From Fidelibacterota bacterium (lineage in GTDB: Bacteria > Fidelibacterota > Marinisomatia > Marinisomatales > TCS55): DNA of 33,684 nt. Both the position numbers and the translations under genes were made by a program. The notes beneath the pieces were generated by a model that searched no databases, was not told the origin of the DNA, and saw nothing but the letters and a program-made list of their open reading frames with translations. The stretch lies in assembly GCA_022561485.1 (NCBI GenBank), contig JADFRD010000017.1, forward strand, positions 1 to 33,684, written 5' to 3'. This document shows, piece after piece, positions 24,215-32,635 of the stretch; position 1 is the first letter of the stretch; each line of letters starts with the position of its first letter.

Positions 24215-26608
24215 TTAAAATGATTGACCAAATATAATTGTATAATTCCAACCTTCAGGTAATGTATCTCCATCGTTATCATCAAAGCCATAGCCCATAT
24301 CAAATCCCAGCATTCCGATCATCGGCATGAAAAAACGTATCCCAACCCCCGCAGAAGTCTTCAAACTCAATGGACCTGAACGAGGTATGTTAAATGGTTC
24401 TATCATTGATACTGAATCCCATACATTACCCGCTTCAGCAAATAATAATCCATAAATCACGGGATTTTCTGAGAATGGAAATCGTAATTCAGTAACAAAT
24501 CTTATCATGGACGTTCCATAACTTGTGACCCCACTTGAAGATTTAGGCCCGATAGAATTTTCCGGATATCCTCTCAACATGTTACCGTATGGAATACCAT
24601 TTCCGCCCATAATAAATTTTTCATCCCATGGGATAATAGATTGTTTTTCCTGATCCTTTAAAGGTTCAATTACACCTATTTTCAATGAACTCATCATTAC
24701 AAATTTCCAGAATGTAGGTGTATACCATTCCAAATTCAACACATGTTTAAGAAAGTCTTCATTGCCCCCCAGAAGACCTCCTGAGAATGTCGCTTCCCAT
24801 GTAAATCGCGATCCTTTGCTGGTAAATTCCTGTCTGTCACGGCTGTCGCGGGTGATCACTTGAGTAATTGCTCTTCCTCTGGACTCGTTTAACCCGCCGG
24901 CATAAGTATCAATATCTTCCTGAGAACCTTGATATTTTTTCAATGATATATTCATCACCCAATAACCCCTGAAATAATCATCGGGCCACTTAAAACGACG
25001 ACCCCACTGAACGGATCCACCCAATACTTTGGTGTCCAATTGAATGCCATATCCCGTTGCGGCGCCCCTGAACGTATTATAGAAAGAAAATCCCACTCGA
25101 TTAGGAGTATCAAAAACCATTGGGTCAACAAATCGTACACTGAATGATTCATATTTTGCTCCGGACTGACCGCCGAAAGTATTTAATGACTGTTGAGCGC
25201 CAACATTGTAGCTAACGGTTAACAGCTGTCCCATCCCCCTAAAATTAGCGAACTCAATTCCGCCTCCGCCCATCAGGCCATACACACCGCTATAACCCAC
25301 ATTCATATTGGCGCGATCAGATGATTTTTCTTCTACGGTAATTTCCAAGTCAATCTCATCTTCATCCACAGGGATAACATCGGGAATTACATTGCTGAAA
25401 TAATTTAAAATAAAGAGTTCCCGGGCGCTACGCTGCAGTTGCTGCCGGTTAAATACATCTCCGGGAAAAACATGCAATTGGCGCCGGATGACATTTTCTC
25501 TGGTTTTGTCATTCCCTTGAACGTAGATATTTCGAATGTAAACTTTATGATTTTCCGTCATTTCAAAATGAATATCTAAAGAGTCTAATCCTACAGGGGT
25601 AAAGCGCGGTTGAATGCTGCTGTAAATATATCCCCTGTCCATGTATAATCCATGCATGCGCTCGTAAACAGCGATATTGAATTCCTCCTCGTTGTATCGG
25701 TCGCCTTTTTCAAGATCCAGCGCGCGAGCCAATTGATCATCTGAATACAATGAATTGCCTTCCCATGAAAAATGTCTATAGTGATATTGGGGACCTTCTT
25801 CCAGCGTGATATAAATGAACATAGACTTTTTATTTTTATTATAAGAAATGGAATCCGTAACAATGGTTGCGTCACGATACCCTTCTTTTCTATAAAAATT
25901 GACAAGGTTTATTTTATCTTCTTCATACTTTTTTTCATTATAGTGTGATCTCCAGAATAAATACCAGCGCTGCTGTTTGGTTTCTTTCATTACTCTGCGC
26001 AAGCGAAAAGATGAAAAGCGTTCGTTCCCTTCAAAAATGATATTGCGGAGCTTTACTTTTTTATTCTCCTTAATGGTAAAAACGATATCGCGTGTTTGTT
26101 TCTTTTTTGTGCCACTGGATTCCGATAATTCTTTTAGTTCCCTTATTTCACCTTTTATATCAACTAATAAATAACCATCTTCAGCATAAAGTGCTTTCAT
26201 ATCCTTGATGGTAGACATAATTGTGTTTGGCCTGATGCGCATACCGGAGCGAAGACCTAATTCTTCATCAAACTTTTTATCTTTTATTTTTTTATTACCT
26301 TCATATTTTATCTCTCCCAAGATATAATTCTCTTCGACAACGATTGTGACATCAATTCCTTCTTCATGTTCATTGTCAATTCTAATTTGAATATCACTAA
26401 ACAAACCCAACCGCCAGAGACGTTTTACGGCTCTGGAAAAATCTCCAGGAGCAATGTCTTCATTTTCCGTGAGCCCTGCCGTATAGCGAATCATGGTTTC
26501 AGAGGTAAGGTTATTTCCCTCAATGTTGACTTTACCCAATTTTATTTCATTTTGCTGGGCATATAGTGAACTGATAATAAAAAGTATGATGATAAATTTT
26601 CTTAACAT
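24215..26608 (-). CDS. bamA: Outer-membrane protein assembly factor BamA
   Basis: This is the central Omp85 insertase. A signal peptide (1-18) is followed by five POTRA domains to about residue 425; strand motifs such as KVNIEGNN, EIKYEGNKKI, NIIFEGNERF, HFSWEGNSLY and NIYVQGNDKT mark each. The C-terminal 16-strand barrel begins at MNVGYSGVYG. It includes the conserved loop-6 RGY in MLRGYPENS and ends in Phe (IIFGQSF). Total 797 residues is normal. A Lys/Glu-rich stretch of about 20 residues (near 155-175) extends POTRA2. It begins three bases after uppS and lies immediately before skp. Confidence 0.96.
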   Translation of the reverse strand: MLRKFIIILFIISSLYAQQNEIKLGKVNIEGNNLTSETMIRYTAGLTENEDIAPGDFSRAVKRLWRLGLFSDIQIRIDNEHEEGIDVTIVVEENYILGEIKYEGNKKIKDKKFDEELGLRSGMRIRPNTIMSTIKDMKALYAEDGYLLVDIKGEIRELKELSESSGTKKKQTRDIVFTIKENKKVKLRNIIFEGNERFSSFRLRRVMKETKQQRWYLFWRSHYNEKKYEEDKINLVNFYRKEGYRDATIVTDSISYNKNKKSMFIYITLEEGPQYHYRHFSWEGNSLYSDDQLARALDLEKGDRYNEEEFNIAVYERMHGLYMDRGYIYSSIQPRFTPVGLDSLDIHFEMTENHKVYIRNIYVQGNDKTRENVIRRQLHVFPGDVFNRQQLQRSARELFILNYFSNVIPDVIPVDEDEIDLEITVEEKSSDRANMNVGYSGVYGLMGGGGIEFANFRGMGQLLTVSYNVGAQQSLNTFGGQSGAKYESFSVRFVDPMVFDTPNRVGFSFYNTFRGAATGYGIQLDTKVLGGSVQWGRRFKWPDDYFRGYWVMNISLKKYQGSQEDIDTYAGGLNESRGRAITQVITRDSRDRQEFTSKGSRFTWEATFSGGLLGGNEDFLKHVLNLEWYTPTFWKFVMMSSLKIGVIEPLKDQEKQSIIPWDEKFIMGGNGIPYGNMLRGYPENSIGPKSSSGVTSYGTSMIRFVTELRFPFSENPVIYGLLFAEAGNVWDSVSMIEPFNIPRSGPLSLKTSAGVGIRFFMPMIGMLGFDMGYGFDDNDGDTLPEGWNYTIIFGQSF

Positions 26609-26611
26609 GAA

Positions 26612-27376
26612 TTAATTATTTTCTTTTTGCAGTTGTTCGCTCACTTTTCCAAAGCGCCGTTCGCGTTCCTGATAATCCTGAATGGACAGGTAAAGCTCTT
26701 TTTCTCTGAATCCAGGCCAATAAACATCGGTAATATATATTTCTGAATAAGCAATTTGCCAAAGTAGGAAATTACTGATCCTTCTTTCTCCACCGGTTCG
26801 AATCAACAATTCCGGGTCGGGAATATTTGATGTATATAAATACGATTTAAAAATATCTTCCGAGACAGATTCTAATTTGAGTTTACCGGATTCAAGGTCC
26901 TTACACATTGTTTTAACTGCACTTAAAATCTCCTGCCTGCCTCCGTAGCTCAAGGCTAGAATTAAATTGAGTCCGGTATTTGATTTGGTTTGTTCAATGC
27001 CATCGAGTATCCCCTGACGAGCTTCTGACGGTAAATCATCAAGAGATCCAATGGTGGTCAGTTTTACATTATTTTTATCTAAGTCTGAAATTTCTTTCCG
27101 GATAGTTTTGAGCAACAATTGCATTAAAGCGGATACTTCTTTTTTCGGACGGGACCAGTTTTCAAAAGAAAAGGTGTATAATGTCAAGTGCTTTACGCCC
27201 AACCCGCCGCAGACGCGTGTGATTTCACGAACGGAGTTAATCCCTTCACTGTGACCAGCAAAACGGGGCAAACGTCTTTCTTTCGCCCAGCGTCCGTTTC
27301 CATCCATAATGATGGCAATATGACTAGGGATATTTCCGTTGGAAATGATTTGATCTCTTAGTGTTTCAGTTGACAT
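26612..27376 (-). CDS. uppS: Undecaprenyl diphosphate synthase (cis-prenyltransferase)
   Basis: The enzyme condenses isopentenyl diphosphate units onto farnesyl diphosphate to make the C55 lipid carrier for wall and O-antigen. The catalytic Asp is in IIMDGNGRWAKER (D25), followed by FAGHSEG. SFENWSRPKKEV, LSYGGRQEI and RTGGERRISNFLLWQIAYSEIYITDVYWPGF are conserved (the usual RTSGE is RTGGE). The 254-residue length is typical. It is the first gene of the minus-strand envelope operon. Many genomes have cdsA next, but here bamA follows directly. Confidence 0.96.
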   Translation of the reverse strand: MSTETLRDQIISNGNIPSHIAIIMDGNGRWAKERRLPRFAGHSEGINSVREITRVCGGLGVKHLTLYTFSFENWSRPKKEVSALMQLLLKTIRKEISDLDKNNVKLTTIGSLDDLPSEARQGILDGIEQTKSNTGLNLILALSYGGRQEILSAVKTMCKDLESGKLKLESVSEDIFKSYLYTSNIPDPELLIRTGGERRISNFLLWQIAYSEIYITDVYWPGFREKELYLSIQDYQERERRFGKVSEQLQKENN

Positions 27377-27431
27377 TATTTTTCGTAAACAGTCAAAAAT
27401 CGCGGGCGAAATTACCTTTTACATTGCCTAT

Positions 27432-27447
27432 ATACAACTTGTTGTAT
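27432..27447 (-). promoter_or_regulatory. Inverted repeat upstream of the uppS operon
   Basis: ATACAAC-TT-GTTGTAT is a 7+2+7 dyad located 55 bases before the uppS ATG, in the only free intergenic space ahead of the ten-gene envelope operon. The two-base centre is too tight for an RNA hairpin, so a dimeric protein operator is more likely. No regulator is known from the window. Confidence 0.4.
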
Positions 27448-27466
27448 CGAGTATAACGAACCTTTA

Positions 27467-27766
27467 TCAATCCGGTTCCTCATATAGTTCAGCAATATGA
27501 TGATTAAAAACCTTTATCCCATTAGGAATTTGAACATTTTTATAAACAGCGCGGCATTTATAACACACAGCTTCGTCCGGCACACGCTTGTAAAGGAACC
27601 AGTCAATGATTGCCACAACCATGAGACTTAATCCATATGTAAACGGAACCAGTATCGCGCCGGATAATATGACTAAACAACCCATCGTCCGGTTAAAATC
27701 TTTCTGGTGATAAAAATGCTTACAGCCGCAAGAAGGACATTGAGAAAAATCCATTTTTTCTGTCAT
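27467..27766 (-). CDS. Small membrane protein with split zinc-ribbon, unknown function
   Basis: I do not recognise a named family. The 99 residues read as half a zinc ribbon (C10-PS-C13-G-C15), two adjacent membrane helices (about 28-60, MGCLVILSGAILVPF and LSLMVVAIIDWFLY), and a second CxxC (CYKC, about 73-76). The helical hairpin would bring both knuckles together on the same side of the membrane to bind one zinc. It overlaps the upstream polytopic gene by four bases, so the two are co-translated. Confidence 0.65.
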   Translation of the reverse strand: MTEKMDFSQCPSCGCKHFYHQKDFNRTMGCLVILSGAILVPFTYGLSLMVVAIIDWFLYKRVPDEAVCYKCRAVYKNVQIPNGIKVFNHHIAELYEEPD

Positions 27767-28554
27767 AAAATAATGCCGTCTTGGAATAAAACATATTTAT
27801 AACAAAGATCACCTACAAAAAGAGATAATACGCTGACGTAAAGGAGTCCTGTAGCGCTCTGAGTGGCATGAAGTTTTAACGTTCGCCAAATGAAAATGTG
27901 TAGCGTTAGGGGAACAACCAAACCAAAAAAGAATGCCACTCCCAGAAAAAACCCATCAAGGCTCTGAACATATTGAAACAGAGACCGTGAGATACCATAA
28001 TCGTCCACGATAACAATCGAGGGGAATTGAATCATATTCCATACGAATCGGATTCCAAGCAATCCGACTAAAACATTGGAAACTTTTTGCAATAATCCGA
28101 TGGGCAGTTGAACCACATTTAAGTACCAATGACCGAGGATCATGGCAAACATCACACCAGCCAGAATCGCCTGGCTTAAAATACTGACAATGATAGAGAT
28201 AGCTGCCCCTTGAACCGGAATGATTTCTATTGTCATAAAAGCAAAAATGATACAACCAACGAATGATACAAAAGAAATAACAATATTGGATATTTTTTCA
28301 TTATTCCAATACTTAAACGTAATAAGCAGGTGCAGCCCCAGCCAGCCGGCGATTCCATAGAGGATTGATGATTGAGCGCCCATGGACCATGTTAATACCA
28401 GGGCCATTCCTCCAATAACTCCAGATAATCCAAGATTAAAATTGTAAAACCCGGAATCGATTTTTTTTCTGGGTGTAAACCATAGAAAAAAAGGATACAG
28501 TACAGCAAAGCCAAACAGGGTATAAATTAATATGTCTCCAATATGGGCTATCAT
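27763..28554 (-). CDS. Polytopic membrane protein, unknown function
   Basis: The 263-residue protein has about seven to eight predicted membrane helices and little soluble part. A distinctive motif GHWYLNVVQLPIGLLQK lies near the middle (about residues 142-158). Several Trp/His residues lie near helix ends. I cannot assign a family; a cofactor-binding (haem or quinone) membrane subunit is possible but unproven. It overlaps the zinc-ribbon gene by four bases and begins 15 bases after the mrp stop. This suggests the operon mrp-this-zinc ribbon. Confidence 0.6.
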   Translation of the reverse strand: MIAHIGDILIYTLFGFAVLYPFFLWFTPRKKIDSGFYNFNLGLSGVIGGMALVLTWSMGAQSSILYGIAGWLGLHLLITFKYWNNEKISNIVISFVSFVGCIIFAFMTIEIIPVQGAAISIIVSILSQAILAGVMFAMILGHWYLNVVQLPIGLLQKVSNVLVGLLGIRFVWNMIQFPSIVIVDDYGISRSLFQYVQSLDGFFLGVAFFFGLVVPLTLHIFIWRTLKLHATQSATGLLYVSVLSLFVGDLCYKYVLFQDGIIL

Positions 28555-28569
28555 GACGCCCGTTTGAAA

Positions 28570-29697
28570 CTAATCTTGTAAAATTTTGTCAATGCTGTCG
28601 GCGATATTTTTATATACTTTAGAGATCGGCGAATCCGGATCACTCAATACCAGAGGCTTTCCGTTATCGGTTGCGGCCATTAACTCTTGTGAAATGGGAA
28701 TTTCGCCCAATAAGGGTACACCCAGCCGTTTGCTTTCCTGTAATCCACCCCCTTTTTTGAACAGATCCAATTGAAATTCAAAATGGCCATTTTCATCAAC
28801 GGTTATATTCCCTAAACCGGCAATAGCTAATTGTTGATCGCTTGTACTATGGGTGATGTGGCCTTTAATAACCAAACCGGACATATTTTCCACAACACCC
28901 AACACGGGCGTTTGCACCTTCCTGAACATATCTGCGCCTTTACGCACATCGGTCAGGGCCATGTCCTGTGGAGTCGTTACAATGATTGCACCGCTGATGC
29001 GGATCTTTTGCGTCAGTGTTAATTGAACGTCACCTGTCCCTGGTGGTAAATCTAAAATTAAATAGTCCAATTCACCCCACAGGACATCCTGGAAAAATTG
29101 TTCTGTCATGCGGCTCACCATGGGGCCTCGCCATATGGTGGGTGTATTATTGCCGCTGATAAACCCAAAGGACATGACTTTCATGCCGTACCGTTCCAAA
29201 GGCACCAGCTTTTTGTCCTGAGTTAAATGGGGATTTTCATTAAAACCTAAAATGGTGGGCAAAGATGGCCCATAGATATCCAAATCCAGCAGGCCGACCT
29301 TGTATCCTTTTTGAGTCAGCGCGATGGCCAGATTGGCAGCAACGGTGGATTTCCCGACGCCTCCCTTTCCGCTGGCCACAGCAACAATATGGTTCACTTT
29401 TTCCAACGGCATTGGCCCGGCAGGGATATCCTTGCCTATGGGTGCAGCTTGCTCTTGCGCAGATATTTCAATATCCACATTATCAAAGGAGCCTTCTGTT
29501 AACAGAATATCTTTTACTGCATTACGGACCGTTTCTTTTTTATCTTCTTTTTGAGTAGATATTTTTAATGTGACTGAAACGGTTTTTCCATCTATTTCAA
29601 CATTTTCCACCATGCCAAATGAAACAATATCCCTGCTGAATCCGGGATACTTAATTTGCTTTAAAAGCTCTAATACGTCTTGTTTATTCATTGTCAT
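28570..29697 (-). CDS. Mrp/ApbC (NBP35-like) P-loop ATPase without cysteines
   Basis: The family carries or assembles Fe-S clusters. An N-terminal MIP18/DUF59 domain (1-80; YPGFSRDIVSFGMVENV) precedes the ParA-like ATPase: deviant Walker A GKGGVGKST (110-118), DLDIYGPSLPTILG, WRGPMVSRMTEQF, DLPPGTGDVQLT. The usual CxxC after the VVENMS strand is missing. That position (272-316) holds an insert of about 40 residues without cysteine, and the entire 375-residue protein has no Cys. It therefore cannot hold a cluster through its own thiolates. Two ATGs (29697, 29691) are possible starts; neither has a good Shine-Dalgarno. Confidence 0.9.
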   Translation of the reverse strand: MTMNKQDVLELLKQIKYPGFSRDIVSFGMVENVEIDGKTVSVTLKISTQKEDKKETVRNAVKDILLTEGSFDNVDIEISAQEQAAPIGKDIPAGPMPLEKVNHIVAVASGKGGVGKSTVAANLAIALTQKGYKVGLLDLDIYGPSLPTILGFNENPHLTQDKKLVPLERYGMKVMSFGFISGNNTPTIWRGPMVSRMTEQFFQDVLWGELDYLILDLPPGTGDVQLTLTQKIRISGAIIVTTPQDMALTDVRKGADMFRKVQTPVLGVVENMSGLVIKGHITHSTSDQQLAIAGLGNITVDENGHFEFQLDLFKKGGGLQESKRLGVPLLGEIPISQELMAATDNGKPLVLSDPDSPISKVYKNIADSIDKILQD

Positions 29698-29707
29698 TAA
29701 GAGAGTA

Positions 29708-29733
29708 AAAACGGCTGTTTAAACAGCCGTTTT
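29708..29733 (-). terminator. Perfect palindromic terminator between ferredoxin and mrp
   Basis: A perfect 26-base palindrome with arms AAAACGGCTG and CAGCCGTTTT around TTTAAA lies 28 bases after the ferredoxin stop. On the minus strand it ends in five Ts, a classic intrinsic terminator. It separates the ferredoxin mRNA from the mrp operon. Confidence 0.88.
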
Positions 29734-29761
29734 ATGAGTAATAATTAATTGTGGAGCGATA

Positions 29762-30064
29762 TTATCCGCTGTAATCACGCCCGAACCATTCGTAATTGAT
29801 TTTGATGTATTCGTTCCATTCCTCAGGAACTTCGCTTTCTTCAAAGATAGCTTCCACCGGGCATTCCGGTTCGCAAGCGCCGCAATCAATACATTCTTCC
29901 GGGTCAATGTAGAGCTGTTTTCCTTCGGGATCAAAATCCGGTTCTTTTGCTTCGGCTCCAGCTCCTGTTTTGTCTTCAGGTCCATGGATACAATCCACCG
30001 GACATACTTCTACGCAGGCAGTGTCGCACGTGCCAACACAAGGTTCTGCAATAATGTAGGTCAT
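29762..30064 (-). CDS. 7Fe-type ([3Fe-4S][4Fe-4S]) ferredoxin with acidic insert
   Basis: This is a small cytosolic electron carrier. Cysteines C9, C17, C21, C25 and C58, C61, C64, C68 match the seven-iron pattern of Azotobacter FdI (C8, C16, C20, C24; C39, C42, C45, C49), with CVEVCPVDCI and CIDCGACEPECP nearly identical. An extra Cys is at 13. Between the motifs there are about 19 more residues than FdI, acidic and Gly/Ala-rich (about 30-48). The 100-residue protein has a strong AGGAG seven bases before the ATG. It is a monocistronic gene ending in a terminator, and a possible partner of the 2-oxoacid oxidoreductase. Confidence 0.92.
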   Translation of the reverse strand: MTYIIAEPCVGTCDTACVEVCPVDCIHGPEDKTGAGAEAKEPDFDPEGKQLYIDPEECIDCGACEPECPVEAIFEESEVPEEWNEYIKINYEWFGRDYSG

Positions 30065-30201
30065 TTTATTCTCCTAAATGCTCGTTGGTTAATTCTTTCT
30101 TGTTATTAATTGGTTTGAATACAAGATTAAAATTTAGGGGTGTTTTTTAAAGGTGAAAAGGATTTTAAACATTAACTTTCCCAATCATTTATTCATTATC
30201 T

Positions 30202-31389
30202 ATGTGGAATCGAAACATAACCATTCTCTGGCTGGCGCAGCTCATTTCTTATATGGGCGACGCTATTTACCAGATAGCCCTCATCTGGCTCATCTTTGAT
30301 ATGACCGGTTCTTCTATTATAACCGGCCTGGTAGCCATGAGCGCTTATTTACCGGCCATGTTCTTTGGACTTTTGGGCGGCGTGTTTGCTGATAAGTATG
30401 ATCGGCTGCGCATTATGCATATTGCGAACGTTAGTCAGTCGTTGACCGTAATCGTTATTCCCATTACGCTCTATTACGGTGCAGCCGATGCCATGCTCAT
30501 TGGTTTTCTGGCGTTCGTGCGTACCAGCTTTGGCACATTATTCCCGCCGGCTCTTAATGCCTTTATTCCGGAAGTGGTTGAAAAGAAACACCTGACGCAA
30601 GTGAATTCGCTCAATGCAACCAGCATGCAGTTGGCCTATCTCTTAGGCCCTGCTTTTGCGGGAATTTTATTGGGAATCATATCCCTAAGTACATTATTCA
30701 TTTTTGATGCTGTTTCATTTCTTGCAGCCTCCGCATTGCTTCTGTTTGTGGTTAAAAAAAGAAAGCCCCGCCGCCCGGAAACACACGCAACATTAACGCA
30801 GCTCAAAGCCGGATTAAAGTATATTATCAATCACCGCAGTATTGGTTATCTCATTTTATTGACCATTTTAAACAATATTTTCATCATGGGTCCTGCCATC
30901 GTGGGAATGCCTATTTTGGTTAAAACCACCTTGGGGGGAACCGCTTCCGATTTTGCTTTTGTGGAAGCGGGTATGGCCTGTGGGATGCTCCTCGGATCGT
31001 GGCTGGTGTACAAATTCAGCTATCGATTTAATAATGGGTTTTTACTTCTCATTGGAATGTTGTGGGATGGAATAACCTATACCTTTTTCTATTGGGTGCC
31101 TTCCGTGCCCATGGCCATTGTAATGATTATCATTCATGGTGTGGGTATTCCCGTTATAACCATTACCCGTACAGCCATCATTCAACGTAACGTGCCCAAT
31201 GAATATCATGGACGATTATTTTCAATGGTACATCTGGCCGTGGTGGGAATGACTGCTTTGTCAGCAGCGTTGGTGGGTATTTTGGCTTCCTTTATACCCA
31301 TTACAGTTGTGTTTTTAATTTTCGGAATAGGGGCATTTTTAAGCGGATTGATAGGCCTCACGTCTTCCGGCCTGAGGAAGTTGAATTAG
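30202..31389 (+). CDS. MFS transporter, EntS/MFS_3-like exporter
   Basis: The 395-residue major facilitator protein has about twelve helices. The N-terminal NITILWLAQLISYMGDAIYQIALIWLIFDMTGSS and GGVFADKYDRLRIM (motif A-like loop between helices 2 and 3) are typical of the enterobactin-exporter/macrolide-efflux branch. The second half repeats a GRLFSMVHLAVVG segment. The substrate is unknown; efflux of a small molecule is likely. It is transcribed divergently from the ferredoxin across 137 bases and has no visible Shine-Dalgarno before the ATG. No terminator follows. Confidence 0.88.
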   Translation: MWNRNITILWLAQLISYMGDAIYQIALIWLIFDMTGSSIITGLVAMSAYLPAMFFGLLGGVFADKYDRLRIMHIANVSQSLTVIVIPITLYYGAADAMLIGFLAFVRTSFGTLFPPALNAFIPEVVEKKHLTQVNSLNATSMQLAYLLGPAFAGILLGIISLSTLFIFDAVSFLAASALLLFVVKKRKPRRPETHATLTQLKAGLKYIINHRSIGYLILLTILNNIFIMGPAIVGMPILVKTTLGGTASDFAFVEAGMACGMLLGSWLVYKFSYRFNNGFLLLIGMLWDGITYTFFYWVPSVPMAIVMIIIHGVGIPVITITRTAIIQRNVPNEYHGRLFSMVHLAVVGMTALSAALVGILASFIPITVVFLIFGIGAFLSGLIGLTSSGLRKLN

Positions 31390-31560
31390 AAATAATCCGT
31401 TTTATATAATAATGAAAGCTCTTTATATACTTACTATGCTTGCTCTATAAGTTTCAAACTCCTATTATAATATTTCAATAGGTGGTTATATTTGCCAATC
31501 TATCAAGATAAAATGTAGAAATATTTTCTGTATATTTACATCGTTAGAAGGAGCAAGGAA

Positions 31561-32196
31561 ATGAAGTTGATATTCCTAATATTATTTTTTGGTATTATAT
31601 CTTCAAACGCTCAAACACAGCCCTATGGTTTGAATGAAAATTTGCATAAGCCAGAGCCAAACAAAAGGTTGTTGAGGGATATGAGTATTAATTTTCAAAA
31701 TAATTTCGGATACACGATTGTAAATGTCTCTGAAGCGATGGACATTCCTGAATACTTTTATATCACTGAATTAGGTTTGGTTGATTATGATCAATTTAAT
31801 TATAAGGGGTTAATTCAAATATTTTTTAATAGCTCCCAGAAAGTTTCATATGGTGCTGAACTAGGATTTAACAGATTGTATTATTGGGAAGAAAAATATA
31901 AACCATATGGATTTGATGCGCGGTGGCGTTGGGGAACTATTTGGACCTGGCATTTAGGGGGACTAATAAGGTTGAATTTTGCCTCCCATTACTACGCTTT
32001 AACAGGTGGTAGTGTTCACGTTTATTTTAATGAATCAGGTGCCACTTTAGGTATACCGTTTGCTATTGGTCATGAATTACCAATTTCTAAAATATTCACC
32101 ATTCCAATTGAATTTCGGGTGGATATAATATATGGTAATAATACTCCAATTGGCCTTGGTGGAGGAATTGGATTAAAATTCAATTTTAATGGGTAA
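31561..32196 (+). CDS. Secreted beta-rich protein, probable outer-membrane barrel
   Basis: I do not recognise a named family. A signal peptide (residues 1-18, MKLIFLILFFGIISSNAQ) precedes about 190 residues of amphipathic strands rich in Tyr, Trp, Phe and Gly, ending GGGIGLKFNFNG. This is the pattern of a small outer-membrane beta-barrel in FCB bacteria. A strong GAAGGAG lies ten bases before the ATG. The 171-base gap upstream is AT-rich with no clear promoter. It is the last gene of core-like character before the accessory segment. Confidence 0.6.
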   Translation: MKLIFLILFFGIISSNAQTQPYGLNENLHKPEPNKRLLRDMSINFQNNFGYTIVNVSEAMDIPEYFYITELGLVDYDQFNYKGLIQIFFNSSQKVSYGAELGFNRLYYWEEKYKPYGFDARWRWGTIWTWHLGGLIRLNFASHYYALTGGSVHVYFNESGATLGIPFAIGHELPISKIFTIPIEFRVDIIYGNNTPIGLGGGIGLKFNFNG

Positions 32197-32273
32197 TATT
32201 GATACAATTTTCTGTTGTGCCCTCTGATATTATGAAATTTTTAAAAAGGCCACAAACCTACTTCTTTTTTTAT

Positions 32274-32355
32274 GTTAACCATATAGACAGTGTTAACTTA
32301 TGTTAACCTTTGTATATTGAGTTAACCTATGTTAACCTACAAGAGACAGGTTAAC
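32274..32355 (+). repeat. Phased array of six GTTAAC boxes (29-bp unit), operator or iteron
   Basis: GTTAAC occurs at 32274, 32292, 32302, 32321, 32331 and 32350, spaced 18, 10, 19, 10 and 19 bases. From 32292 this is a 29-base tandem unit with two boxes each (GTTAACYTATGTTAACCT followed by an 11-base variable part), two full copies and a third beginning. GTTAAC is itself palindromic. The 10-base spacing puts boxes on one face of the helix. The array ends 22 bases before the ATG of the helix-turn-helix gene, so autoregulation by that protein is the simplest reading. Confidence 0.8.
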
Positions 32356-32377
32356 ATCATCATTGCAGGTAAGAATC

Positions 32378-32635
32378 ATGACCAACGAAAAATATATCAC
32401 TATTCCTGAACTGGCAAAGCTTCTCGGGGTCAGCCGCATCGCAATCTACAAACGGGTCAAGAAAGGACAAATCCCTGCCACAAAGATTGGTAGGACCTAT
32501 GTTATTACAGACCAGACTATCGCAAACATCCTTGGCAAGAATGTAACAAGAAGGAGAAAGAAACAGATAGATGCCGCTGTTCGCAAAATAGTGCTGGAAT
32601 ATGGAGAAGTCCTTAAACAATTGGGCAAGGAATAG
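32378..32635 (+). CDS. Excisionase-type helix-turn-helix DNA-binding protein
   Basis: The 85-residue protein has an N-terminal winged HTH of the Xis/MerR-like HTH_17 kind: YITIPELAKLLGVSRIAIYKRVKKGQIPATKIGRTYVI (residues 6-43). A Lys/Arg-rich helix with QIDAAVRKIVLEYGEVLKQLGKE follows. The same layout is known to me from antitoxin-like regulators next to Fic/Doc-type toxins. The ATG at 32378 is preferred over the TTG at 32363, which lies nearer the GTTAAC array. Codon use is visibly richer in G/C than the neighbouring barrel gene, fitting acquisition. Its stop overlaps the next short frame. Confidence 0.8.
   Translation: MTNEKYITIPELAKLLGVSRIAIYKRVKKGQIPATKIGRTYVITDQTIANILGKNVTRRRKKQIDAAVRKIVLEYGEVLKQLGKE

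Noticed and set aside
31461..31482. CCTATT...AATAGG inverted repeat after the MFS gene as a terminator
   Set aside because: It has a six-base AT-rich arm, a ten-base loop and no T-run. It is not convincing.
32274..32355. GTTAAC array as a CRISPR
   Set aside because: The repeat is 6 bases in 29-base near-identical units, spacers are not unique sequences of constant length, and no cas gene is present.
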